Positions 1-6,930 of a DNA stretch of 53,375 nucleotides are shown piece by piece. A program made the position numbers and the translations under genes. The notes under the pieces are model-generated. The model was not told the DNA's origin and did no database searches. It saw only the letters and a program-made list of their open reading frames with translations. Source of the stretch: Ignavibacteriota bacterium (GTDB lineage Bacteria > Bacteroidota > Ignavibacteria > UBA10030 > SZUA-254); contig JANYJZ010000017.1 in assembly GCA_025358305.1 (NCBI GenBank), positions 1-53,375 on the forward strand. The letters are read 5' to 3'. Numbering within the stretch: position 1 is the first letter of the stretch; each line of letters starts with the position of its first letter.

Positions 1-1
1 C

Positions 2-280
2 GTCATTGTGAACCTCGTCCTTCCGGGCGCGATGAACTCTGATGATGATGCAGCAGGTCTGCCGCTGTCCAACTGGACGTACGGCTGGAACTATGACAAC
101 GATCCGACGGCCAGCTTCTCGGCCTCCGGCGCGGTCACGGGAAATGCTGTGCACCTTTCGATCAACTCCAATGCAGCGACCGGTTTGTTCCTCGGTGCGA
201 CCGTTACCGTTCCGCCGACCGCGTTCCCCGGAACCTACACTGCCCAGATCATCGGCTCTGCAGTCTATACCGGCAACTAA
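2..280 (+). CDS. C-terminal end of a DUF4402-like surface/secreted protein (partial)
   Basis: An open frame runs in from the left edge and stops at a TAA ending at 280, so only the last ~92 residues are seen and the true start lies outside the window. The piece is rich in Gly, Ala, Ser, Thr and Asn, has no charged clusters, and ends in a beta-strand-like segment (GTYTAQIIGSAVYTGN) of the kind that closes DUF4402/spore-coat-U-like beta-sandwich domains. Such proteins are usually exported. A GTG at 8 could be read as a start but the frame is open before it and there is no ribosome-binding site. It is followed 15 bases later by a strong terminator, so it closes its transcription unit. Family assignment is tentative. 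Confidence 0.55.
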   Translation, partial: VIVNLVLPGAMNSDDDAAGLPLSNWTYGWNYDNDPTASFSASGAVTGNAVHLSINSNAATGLFLGATVTVPPTAFPGTYTAQIIGSAVYTGN

Positions 281-294
281 GTTGTAACTCTTTC

Positions 295-330
295 AAAAGT
301 GACCGCCCAGCCGGGCGGTCACTTTTTTTA
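295..330 (+). terminator. Rho-independent terminator after the left-edge gene
   Basis: A perfect 14-bp inverted repeat (295-308 with 313-326) has a four-base loop and runs into a seven-T tract (323-329). It lies just after the stop of the left-edge gene and separates it from recG. The A-run on the left arm means it may also work on the minus strand. Confidence 0.93.
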
Positions 331-377
331 TACCCCGGCCGACGTTCCCTCAAACCCTCCGTTCCGCGCCCCGGCGG

Positions 378-406
378 TTGCAATTCCACTGCTCCCTTCG
401 TATCTT
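378..406 (+). promoter_or_regulatory. Putative promoter of recG (leaderless)
   Basis: TTGCAA (378-383) and TATCTT (401-406) are separated by 17 bases. The recG ATG begins at 415, only 8 bases after the -10 box, so a start site at the usual distance would fall on or next to the start codon. No Shine-Dalgarno sequence lies between. Confidence 0.5.
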
Positions 407-414
407 CTTGCACG

Positions 415-2625
415 ATGTCTCAGAAGAATTCACTCTCCACGCCGATCCAGTACCTCAAGGGAATCGGTCCCCGACGCTCCGAAGTCCTTGCGGAACTCGG
501 AATCGTTACCGTTCGGGACCTCCTGTATTATTTTCCATACGGGTACGTCGATCTGAGCAGCGTCCAGACGATCGCAGGCCTGAAGTCCACCGCCATTGGT
601 GCCTCCTGGGTCACCGTCATCGGCACCGTCCGGACGTTCGATCTGCTCGGCAGGCCGCCGAAGCAGCGCTTCGTTGTCGTCCTCGGCGACGCTACCGGCA
701 CGATCCAGCTCGTCTTTTTCCGCCAGGTGCACTACTTCAAGAAAGCCTTCCAGATCGGAGAGACCTTGGCCGTGTCAGGTAAAGTGACACTCTTCGGCCG
801 CACCCCGCAGATCGTCCATCCATCGATCGACCGCTTGAACAGCGGCGGCGACGAGGAGGAGGGGGACCAAGAGGGCTTCCTGCACACCCGGGGATTCGTA
901 CCGAAATACGGCTCCACCGGAGAATTGAAGGAAGTGCACCTCCACGTGAAGGGTCTCCGAAAAGTAATGCGGACCGCCGTCGACGACTATGTCGACCTAG
1001 TGGAAGAGCCTCTCCCCGAGGAGCTTCGCGGCCGCCTCTCCCTGGCGCCGGTGCGAGAGGCGCTCCGGGGGATCCACTTCCCGGACTCCGTCGAGGCGCT
1101 CGAGCGCGCCCGGCACCGCCTGAAGTTCGACGAGCTCTTCTTCATGCAGCTCATGCTCGCCACCCGGCGCAACAGCCTCAAAACGGACCTCCCCGGCATA
1201 CCGTTCAAGGTCGAGAGCTCGCTCGCCCGGGCCCTGAAAGAGCGTCTTCCCTTCACCCTCACCCAGGCCCAGATCAAGGTCATCCGGGAGATCACCGACG
1301 ACATGCGATCGCCCAAGCCCATGAGCCGGCTCCTGCAGGGAGATGTGGGGAGCGGGAAGACGATCGTCGCCCTCTTCGCCATGCTCATTGCCGTCGAGAA
1401 CGGCTATCAGGCCGCGTTCATGGCTCCGACGGAGATCCTCGCGGAACAGCATTTCCGGACGCTTTCCGGGCTCCTCGCCGGGGCTCCGGTGAACTTGCGC
1501 CTCCTGGTGGGGAGCCAGCGAACGAAGCTCCGGGAGGACGTCCTCGAGGACGTTCGGCGCGGGTCAGCGCAGATCGTCGTCGGCACGCACGCCCTGATCC
1601 AGGAATCGGTCCACTTCAACAAGCTGGGGCTCATTGTTATCGACGAACAGCACCGGTTCGGCGTCTCCCAACGCCTGGCGTTGAAGGAGAAAGCGGCCGT
1701 GGAGGGTAAAAACCTCCCTTTTCCCGACCTCCTCGTCATGACGGCGACGCCAATACCGCGCACGCTCTCCCTGACGCTCTATGGCGACCTGGACGTGTCC
1801 GTCATCAATGAACTGCCCGCCCACCGCAAGGAGATCCGGACCGCGTTGCGTCCCGAGTCGAAGACCGACGCGGTCTACGACTTCGTCCGGGAACAGGTGA
1901 AGGAGGGGCGGCAGGCCTATATCGTCTACCCGCTCATCGAGGAATCGGAAAAACTTGACCTGAGGGCAGCGACCGAGAGCTACGAGCTCTTGCGGAAGGA
2001 GGTCTTCGCGGACCTCCGGCTGGCCCTCCTCCACGGGAAGATGGCGTCCAACGAAAAGGAGGAGGTGATGGGCCGACTGAAACGGGGGGAGATCGACATC
2101 CTTGTCGCCACGACCGTCATCGAGGTGGGGATCGACGTCCCGAACGCGTCGGTCATGGTCATCGAGCATGCCGAACGGTTCGGTCTGTCGCAGCTCCACC
2201 AGCTCCGGGGGAGGGTGGGGAGGGGTTCGGCGCAGTCGTACTGCATCCTCATCGCACCCGATTGGCTCACGAAAGTGAGCCGCCGCGCTCCCGTCCTACC
2301 CGGGATCGACGGGGAGAACGACGACAAGCAGAAATCGGCGAAGCGGCTGCAGACGATGGTCGAGACGACCGACGGGTTCAAAATCGCTGAAATTGACCTA
2401 GAAATACGGGGTCCGGGGGAGTTCTTCGGGACGCGTCAGAGCGGCATCCCCCAACTCCAGCTTGCGAACCTGATGACCGACGGCTCGCTTCTCCTTGAGG
2501 CGCGCGAGGAAGCGTACCGCATCATCGCCGACGACCCGCACCTCCGACGCATCGATCATGGAACGTTGCGCACGTACTTCGACGAGCGTCTCGCCGACGC
2601 GATGACGATGGTCCAAGGAGGGTAG
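415..2625 (+). CDS. recG: ATP-dependent DNA helicase RecG
   Basis: RecG is a monomeric superfamily 2 helicase that drives branch migration and fork regression at stalled replication forks. The 736-residue product is slightly longer than the E. coli protein. It has an N-terminal wedge/OB domain (about residues 1-250), Walker A GDVGSGKT at 309-316, the DEQH box at 410-413, the TATPIPRTL motif, and a C-terminal helicase half with the QLRGRVGRG motif. The ATG at 415 is chosen because the protein begins at the usual family start (QYLKGIGPRRSEVL follows within 12 residues). There is no Shine-Dalgarno site, and a promoter 8 bases upstream points to a leaderless message. The gene stands alone between a terminator and a GC-rich hairpin. 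Confidence 0.97.
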   Translation: MSQKNSLSTPIQYLKGIGPRRSEVLAELGIVTVRDLLYYFPYGYVDLSSVQTIAGLKSTAIGASWVTVIGTVRTFDLLGRPPKQRFVVVLGDATGTIQLVFFRQVHYFKKAFQIGETLAVSGKVTLFGRTPQIVHPSIDRLNSGGDEEEGDQEGFLHTRGFVPKYGSTGELKEVHLHVKGLRKVMRTAVDDYVDLVEEPLPEELRGRLSLAPVREALRGIHFPDSVEALERARHRLKFDELFFMQLMLATRRNSLKTDLPGIPFKVESSLARALKERLPFTLTQAQIKVIREITDDMRSPKPMSRLLQGDVGSGKTIVALFAMLIAVENGYQAAFMAPTEILAEQHFRTLSGLLAGAPVNLRLLVGSQRTKLREDVLEDVRRGSAQIVVGTHALIQESVHFNKLGLIVIDEQHRFGVSQRLALKEKAAVEGKNLPFPDLLVMTATPIPRTLSLTLYGDLDVSVINELPAHRKEIRTALRPESKTDAVYDFVREQVKEGRQAYIVYPLIEESEKLDLRAATESYELLRKEVFADLRLALLHGKMASNEKEEVMGRLKRGEIDILVATTVIEVGIDVPNASVMVIEHAERFGLSQLHQLRGRVGRGSAQSYCILIAPDWLTKVSRRAPVLPGIDGENDDKQKSAKRLQTMVETTDGFKIAEIDLEIRGPGEFFGTRQSGIPQLQLANLMTDGSLLLEAREEAYRIIADDPHLRRIDHGTLRTYFDERLADAMTMVQGG

Positions 2626-2633
2626 CGTCGCTT

Positions 2634-2658
2634 CGCCGCGAGATTTTTTCTCGCGGCG
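2634..2658 (+). terminator. GC-rich inverted repeat after recG
   Basis: A 10-bp perfect inverted repeat (2634-2643 with 2649-2658) encloses a TTTTT loop, 8 bases after the recG stop. There is no T tract behind the stem, so this is a weak or factor-assisted end at best. A second GC-rich palindromic stretch (about 2660-2682) follows, then an AT-rich promoter region. Bases 2683-2838 hold no gene that I can support. Confidence 0.4.
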
Positions 2659-2724
2659 ATCGAGTCGCGCTCACTCGCGCGATGCAAAATGTTTTCAGAT
2701 CTTCCCGAAAAATGCACTTTTATC

Positions 2725-2752
2725 TTGACAAAGAATGTAAAATCATTATATT
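2725..2752 (+). promoter_or_regulatory. Promoter of the ATP-grasp/GNAT/KamA operon
   Basis: A consensus TTGACA (2725-2730) is followed after 16 bases by TATATT (2747-2752) in a markedly AT-rich stretch within GC-rich DNA. Transcription would start near 2759, leaving a leader of about 80 bases before the first gene. It is one of the best promoter matches in the window, suggesting strong basal expression. Confidence 0.75.
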
Positions 2753-2838
2753 ACACATGTGTTTGATGATGCAAGTGCGGCAGAGCATCACTTCACAGTT
2801 CATCTTGTCCAACTTTTTGAGAGGGTTTCACGAGTTAC

Positions 2839-4002
2839 TTGCTAGATCTTCCTGTGAACACGACACCGTTGCGTATCGCGCTTGTCTACAATCAGAAAAA
2901 GGAAGACACCAACACACAATCTGTTTCCGGTGACCTCACCGAGCCTCCGAGTCTGAGCGGTTCCTCTGCTCATCCCGCTGTCCTCCTGACATCCACTCGC
3001 TCCAACACTCAACAGCAACACGATCTTTACGCAGAATGGGACACCTTCGCGACCATTGATGCGATGCGCGCGGCCTTGTCCGAGGTCCACGATGTGACGC
3101 TCATCGAAGCGGACGAGTTCGCGTATGAAAAACTCCGCGCGGAGCGCCCGCAGATCGTCTTCAACACGACCGAAGGGCTTTACGGCGTCTCCCGGGAAGC
3201 GCAAGTTCCGGCCATGCTCGAAATGCTCCAGATCCCCTACACGGGATCCGACCCGCTGACGCTCGCCGTCTGCCTCGATAAATCGCGCGCGAAGGAGATC
3301 CTCTCCTATTATAGTATACCGACCCCCCGGTTCCGGGTCGTCTCCGAGCCTTCTCAGCTCCGGGGGCTTGCGCTTTCGCTCCCCTGCATGGTGAAGCCCC
3401 TCCACGAGGGGTCGAGCAAGGGGATCTTCGACGCATCGCTCGTCACGAGCGCCGCGGAACTCGAACGGCAGGTCCTTGCGGTGCTCGCGCAGTACCATGA
3501 ACCGGCGCTCGTGGAGGAATTCCTCCCCGGACGCGAGTTCACGGTCGCCATGCTCGGCAACGGCAAGAACCTCACCGTCCTGCCCATCGTCGAGATCAAG
3601 TTTGATTCCCTCCCGAACGGGGTGAATCCGATCTACTCCTATGAAGCGAAATGGATCTGGGACCGTTCGGACGCACCCTTGGACATCTTCGAGTGCCCGG
3701 CGAAGCTCACTCCGGACTTGCGCGCTGGGATCGAATCGATCTGCCGCGAGGCGTACACCGTGCTTCGGTGCCGGGATTGGTCGAGGATCGACGTGCGGCT
3801 CGACGCCGCCGGGAAGCCGCACATCATCGAGCTCAATCCGCTCCCGGGCATCCTGCCGAACCCGGAAGATAATTCGTGTTTTCCCAAAGCGGCCAGAGCG
3901 GCCGGTCTGAAGTACTCGCAGCTCATCCAAACCGTCCTGGCGATCGCCGCACAACGGTGCAACATCACGTCCGGGGAACCGGTCCTGCGTCCCATCGTCT
4001 AA
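2839..4002 (+). CDS. D-Ala-D-Ala ligase-like ATP-grasp enzyme A
   Basis: This ATP-grasp protein (387 aa from the TTG at 2839) probably joins an amino group to an acyl phosphate made with ATP. It carries the ligase-family landmarks: an ITYTGSDPLTL-like segment (IPYTGSDPLTL), the loop KPLHEGSSKG, EAKW, CRDWSRIDVR and the metal-binding IELNPLPG. However, the N-terminal GGxSxE motif that binds the first D-Ala in true Ddl enzymes is absent; the protein begins RIALVYNQKKED. The substrate is therefore unknown. A GAGAGGG stretch lies about 13 bases before the TTG; a GTG at 2854 is an alternative start. It is first of four genes with gaps of 9, 0 and 22 bases, ending in a lysine-aminomutase homologue, so a lysine-derived substrate is a reasonable guess, no more. 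Confidence 0.85.
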   Translation: MLDLPVNTTPLRIALVYNQKKEDTNTQSVSGDLTEPPSLSGSSAHPAVLLTSTRSNTQQQHDLYAEWDTFATIDAMRAALSEVHDVTLIEADEFAYEKLRAERPQIVFNTTEGLYGVSREAQVPAMLEMLQIPYTGSDPLTLAVCLDKSRAKEILSYYSIPTPRFRVVSEPSQLRGLALSLPCMVKPLHEGSSKGIFDASLVTSAAELERQVLAVLAQYHEPALVEEFLPGREFTVAMLGNGKNLTVLPIVEIKFDSLPNGVNPIYSYEAKWIWDRSDAPLDIFECPAKLTPDLRAGIESICREAYTVLRCRDWSRIDVRLDAAGKPHIIELNPLPGILPNPEDNSCFPKAARAAGLKYSQLIQTVLAIAAQRCNITSGEPVLRPIV

Positions 4003-4011
4003 GGAATGTCC

Positions 4012-5088
4012 ATGAGAAAGAAGATCCACGTCGCGGTCGTCTATAACAAGCCTGTCGTCGAGCCCGAGACAGAACGGAAGTTCGTCTCGGAGGCGGGGCT
4101 GCTCGAGGCCGGCGCGACATCCTCACGCCTGGTGGCCGAGGTGGACATGTCTGAAGTGGGCGTCCTGGAAGAGCGGGAGGACATCTCTCGGGCCCTCGCC
4201 GCACGGGGATACAAGACCTCTATCTTCAGCGTCGAAGGCGACATCAGCCTGCTCATCAAATTTCTCAAGGAAGAAAAGCCCGATCTCGTCTTCAATCTCT
4301 GCGAAGGGATACTGAACGTGGCGGTCCACGAGGCGCACGCGGTCGGCATCTACGAGCTCCTCGGGATCCAGTATACCGGTTCCGATCCCTTGACCCTCGG
4401 CACGGCCCTCAATAAGGTCCGCGTGAAGGAGATCCTGTCATACTACGGCCTTCCGACGCCGCGGTTCCAGCTCGTGAAAAGCGCCGTTCGGGTGAACATC
4501 GACCCCGGTATGCGCTATCCCATGATCGTCAAGCCGTCTCGGGAGGACGCGAGCATCGGCATCGAAACGGCCTCTGTCGTCAATACCCTCGCTGAGCTTC
4601 GCAAGCGGGTGAAGCACGTCATCGAGCAGCATGACCAGCCGGCCCTTGTGGAGGAGTACATCGATGGACGCGAACTGAACGTCGGGATCCTCGGCAATCG
4701 CAAGCCGGTGGTATTCCCGATCTCCGAGATCGACATGTCGACCCTGCCGAAGCAGTACCACCGGATCATCACGTACAACGCGAAATGGATGAAAGGGACC
4801 GACGAGTACGAGCACACGAAGGGGATCTGCCCCGCGCCGTTGCCGCCCGCCCTCGAGGCATCGATCAAGGAGATGGCCCTCAAGGCCTACCAGATCCTCG
4901 GATGCAGGGACTATGCGCGCGTTGATTTTCGACTCAGCAAGGAGAACAAGCCCTATATCCTCGAAGTGAACCCGAACCCAGACATCAGCGACGACGCCGG
5001 GTTCGCGCGTTCGGCAAGAGCCTACGGGTACGACTTCGACGAGCTGGCGGGGAAGATCGTGGAGTGCGCGCTCGAGAGAGCGCCCTAA
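4012..5088 (+). CDS. D-Ala-D-Ala ligase-like ATP-grasp enzyme B
   Basis: This is a second, diverged ATP-grasp ligase (358 aa) paralogous to the gene before it, sharing YTGSDPLTL, KEILSYY, PTPRF and the metal-binding acidic residues (RVDFR, LEVNPNPD). Its phosphate-binding loop differs (KPSREDASIG rather than a Gly-Ser-Ser loop), and the region after the catalytic Asn lacks the D-Ala-binding serine loop of Ddl. The start is set at the ATG at 4012 because an AAGGA site (4001-4005) overlaps the previous stop and sits 6 bases upstream; the in-frame ATG at 4006 touches the same site and is too close. The two ligases may act in sequence or form a heteromer. The substrate is unknown. Confidence 0.85.
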   Translation: MRKKIHVAVVYNKPVVEPETERKFVSEAGLLEAGATSSRLVAEVDMSEVGVLEEREDISRALAARGYKTSIFSVEGDISLLIKFLKEEKPDLVFNLCEGILNVAVHEAHAVGIYELLGIQYTGSDPLTLGTALNKVRVKEILSYYGLPTPRFQLVKSAVRVNIDPGMRYPMIVKPSREDASIGIETASVVNTLAELRKRVKHVIEQHDQPALVEEYIDGRELNVGILGNRKPVVFPISEIDMSTLPKQYHRIITYNAKWMKGTDEYEHTKGICPAPLPPALEASIKEMALKAYQILGCRDYARVDFRLSKENKPYILEVNPNPDISDDAGFARSARAYGYDFDELAGKIVECALERAP

Positions 5089-5565
5089 ATGACGATCCGG
5101 CCCCTGGTCCGCGAGGACCGCGAGCCGCTTCGGCGGATCCTGTTTGAAACCGGCGTCTTCACCGAGGACGAGGTCGATGTCGCCTTGGAGCTCATCGACG
5201 TGGTTCTCGACCGGGAAGGGCAGAAGGATTACGTGATCTACACGGCGGTTGCGGACCGAGAGGAAGTGGCGGGTTACTTCTGCATCGGACCGACGCCGGT
5301 GACCAGTGGGACGTTCGACCTCTACTGGATCGCGGTCAAGCCGAGTATGCACGGCAAAGGGGTGGGAAAGCAGCTCCTGGCGGCGGCCGAAGGGTATATA
5401 CGAACACGGGGCGGAAGACTGATCGTGGCGGAGACCTCCTCGCGCGAGACCTACGAGAGCACCCGTATGTTCTACGCCCGGACGGCGTTCGTCGAAGCGG
5501 CAAGGATCAAGGATTATTACCACGTGGGCGACGATCTTGTCGTCTACGCCAAATATCTCTCATAA
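5089..5565 (+). CDS. GNAT-family N-acetyltransferase
   Basis: A compact 158-residue GNAT protein starts directly after the stop of the preceding ligase. Acetyl-CoA-binding motif A is visible as VKPSMHGKGVGKQLL (about residues 84-98), preceded by the beta-4 strand FDLYWIAV, and the C-terminal half has the MFYARTAF motif usual for the beta-5/alpha-4 region. It would transfer an acetyl group to an amine. Because it is followed by a KamA-family aminomutase, a product like N-acetyl-beta-lysine comes to mind, but the known beta-lysine acetyltransferase AblB is about 100 residues longer, so the acceptor here cannot be assigned. Confidence 0.9.
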   Translation: MTIRPLVREDREPLRRILFETGVFTEDEVDVALELIDVVLDREGQKDYVIYTAVADREEVAGYFCIGPTPVTSGTFDLYWIAVKPSMHGKGVGKQLLAAAEGYIRTRGGRLIVAETSSRETYESTRMFYARTAFVEAARIKDYYHVGDDLVVYAKYLS

Positions 5566-5587
5566 ACAGGAAGGAAGATTCATCGTC

Positions 5588-6730
5588 ATGGAACTCTGGC
5601 AGGAAATGTTGCGTCAAAGCGTCGATAGCGGCAAGGACCTCGTGGAGCGTTTCGGATTTGATAAGGAGATCTCGGAAAAGCTCAATTCGCTGTTTCATAC
5701 GCGGATCAACCCCTACTACCTCTCGCTCATCCGCACCCCCGGGGACCCCATCTGGCTCCAGTGCATCCCTGATGCCCGAGAGCTGGAGGAGGACGGTCTT
5801 CCAGAAGATCCCCTGGCGGAGGACTCCCACAGCCCCGTTCCGAGCATCGTCCACAGGTATCCTGACCGCGTCCTGTTCCTGACGACGAGCCAGTGCTCCA
5901 TGTACTGCCGGTTCTGCACCCGCAAGCGGAAGGTCGGCGACTCGAGCAAGATCAATATGAAGTACATTCAGGACGGGATCGACTACATCGCGGCGAACCC
6001 GCAGATCCGGGACGTCATCCTTTCCGGCGGCGACCCCCTGATGCTCACGGATTTCCTCCTGGAGCGCGTCCTCAAGGGCTTGCGCGCCATTCCCCATGTG
6101 GAGATCATACGGCTCGGCACGAAGATGCCCTGCGTATTGCCGCAGCGCATCACGCCGAAGCTCTGCCGGATGATCAAGAAATATCACCCCATCTATGTCA
6201 ATACGCACTTCAACCACCCGTGGGAGTGCACGCTGGAAGCGAAACGCGCCTGCGAGATGCTCGCCGACGCCGGCGTCCCTGTCGGGAACCAGGCCGTGCT
6301 CATGAAGGGCGTCAATGACGACGCCGCGGTCATGCTGGAACTCGTCCGGAAGCTTCTCACGATGCGCGTACGGCCGTACTACCTCTACCAGGCCGACATC
6401 ACGAAGGGGACCAACTACTTCCGCACGCCGGTGAGCAAGGGGCTCGAGATCATGGACGCCTTGCGCGGCCATACCTCCGGGCTTGCCATTCCCGCGTACG
6501 TCATCGACGCACCCGGCGGCGGAGGGAAGATACCGATCCTGCCGCAGTATGTCATCGGCCGGGCCGGCCATCAGATCATCCTCAGGAACTACAAGAACGA
6601 GATCTTCACCTACCCGGACGTAGAGGAAAAGTCCGAAGCGACGTCTTCTCCGGTGGAGCAGCAGTTCATGCGGAAGCGCAAGAACGGCAAGAATCATCCG
6701 GAACCGGAGAAGGTCGAAGTCGAACTGTAA
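5588..6730 (+). CDS. kamA: KamA-family radical SAM aminomutase (lysine 2,3-aminomutase-like)
   Basis: The product (380 aa) is a radical-SAM, PLP-dependent aminomutase, predicted to convert L-lysine to beta-lysine. The cluster-binding CSMYCRFC gives C103, C107 and C110, with R112 in the position that holds the substrate carboxylate. D270 and D307 match the two aspartates that bind the lysine epsilon-amino group in the clostridial enzyme (identical 37-residue spacing), and K314 matches the PLP lysine seven residues later (DAPGGGGK). Glutamate-specific relatives replace these aspartates, so lysine is favoured. The start is the ATG at 5588, 10 bases after AGGAAGGAAG (5568-5577); the frame extends further upstream into the GNAT gene without a better site. 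It is the last gene of its operon, and the tail after residue 345 is charged and probably disordered. Confidence 0.9.
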   Translation: MELWQEMLRQSVDSGKDLVERFGFDKEISEKLNSLFHTRINPYYLSLIRTPGDPIWLQCIPDARELEEDGLPEDPLAEDSHSPVPSIVHRYPDRVLFLTTSQCSMYCRFCTRKRKVGDSSKINMKYIQDGIDYIAANPQIRDVILSGGDPLMLTDFLLERVLKGLRAIPHVEIIRLGTKMPCVLPQRITPKLCRMIKKYHPIYVNTHFNHPWECTLEAKRACEMLADAGVPVGNQAVLMKGVNDDAAVMLELVRKLLTMRVRPYYLYQADITKGTNYFRTPVSKGLEIMDALRGHTSGLAIPAYVIDAPGGGGKIPILPQYVIGRAGHQIILRNYKNEIFTYPDVEEKSEATSSPVEQQFMRKRKNGKNHPEPEKVEVEL

Positions 6731-6808
6731 GCTCGGGGATCGCTCTGCCGAACTAGCCCCTTGGCACCCGCCGGGGGCGACCATGCCTTTGAAGGCCTTG
6801 CCACCTGG

Positions 6809-6840
6809 GCCGGAGGTCCGAACCCATTCTGACCTCCGGC
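6809..6840. terminator. Hairpin between kamA and dnaG
   Basis: A perfect 10-bp stem (6809-6818 with 6831-6840) has a 12-base loop and no immediate T tract, 78 bases after the kamA stop. A smaller stem lies at 6786-6797. The 200-base gap (6731-6930) otherwise holds only the dnaG promoter. The hairpin may end the operon, or be part of an untranslated structured RNA. Confidence 0.4.
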
Positions 6841-6844
6841 ATCC

Positions 6845-6873
6845 TTGCTTCGCTAATCGCTTTTTCTTACCTT
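6845..6873 (+). promoter_or_regulatory. Putative promoter of dnaG
   Basis: TTGCTT (6845-6850) and TACCTT (6868-6873) are 17 bases apart, directly after the hairpin. The predicted start near 6880 would leave about 50 bases of leader. The same pair of hexamers with the same spacing recurs at 44270-44298. Confidence 0.4.
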
Positions 6874-6930
6874 GTCGGTGCAGGCACCCATTCTCCGAAC
6901 ATTGGCACATCCTTTAGTCCCTGGATTTCC

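Noticed and set aside
2839-5088. Annotating the two ATP-grasp proteins as D-alanine-D-alanine ligase (ddl)
   Set aside because: Both lack the N-terminal GGxSxE substrate motif and the operon context is lysine metabolism rather than cell wall genes.
2842-6910. Long open frames on the minus strand opposite the ATP-grasp, GNAT and KamA genes (up to 467 codons)
   Set aside because: They lie fully over conserved genes, are rich in Arg, Asp, His and Pro with no family motifs, and arise from the high GC content of the codon third positions.
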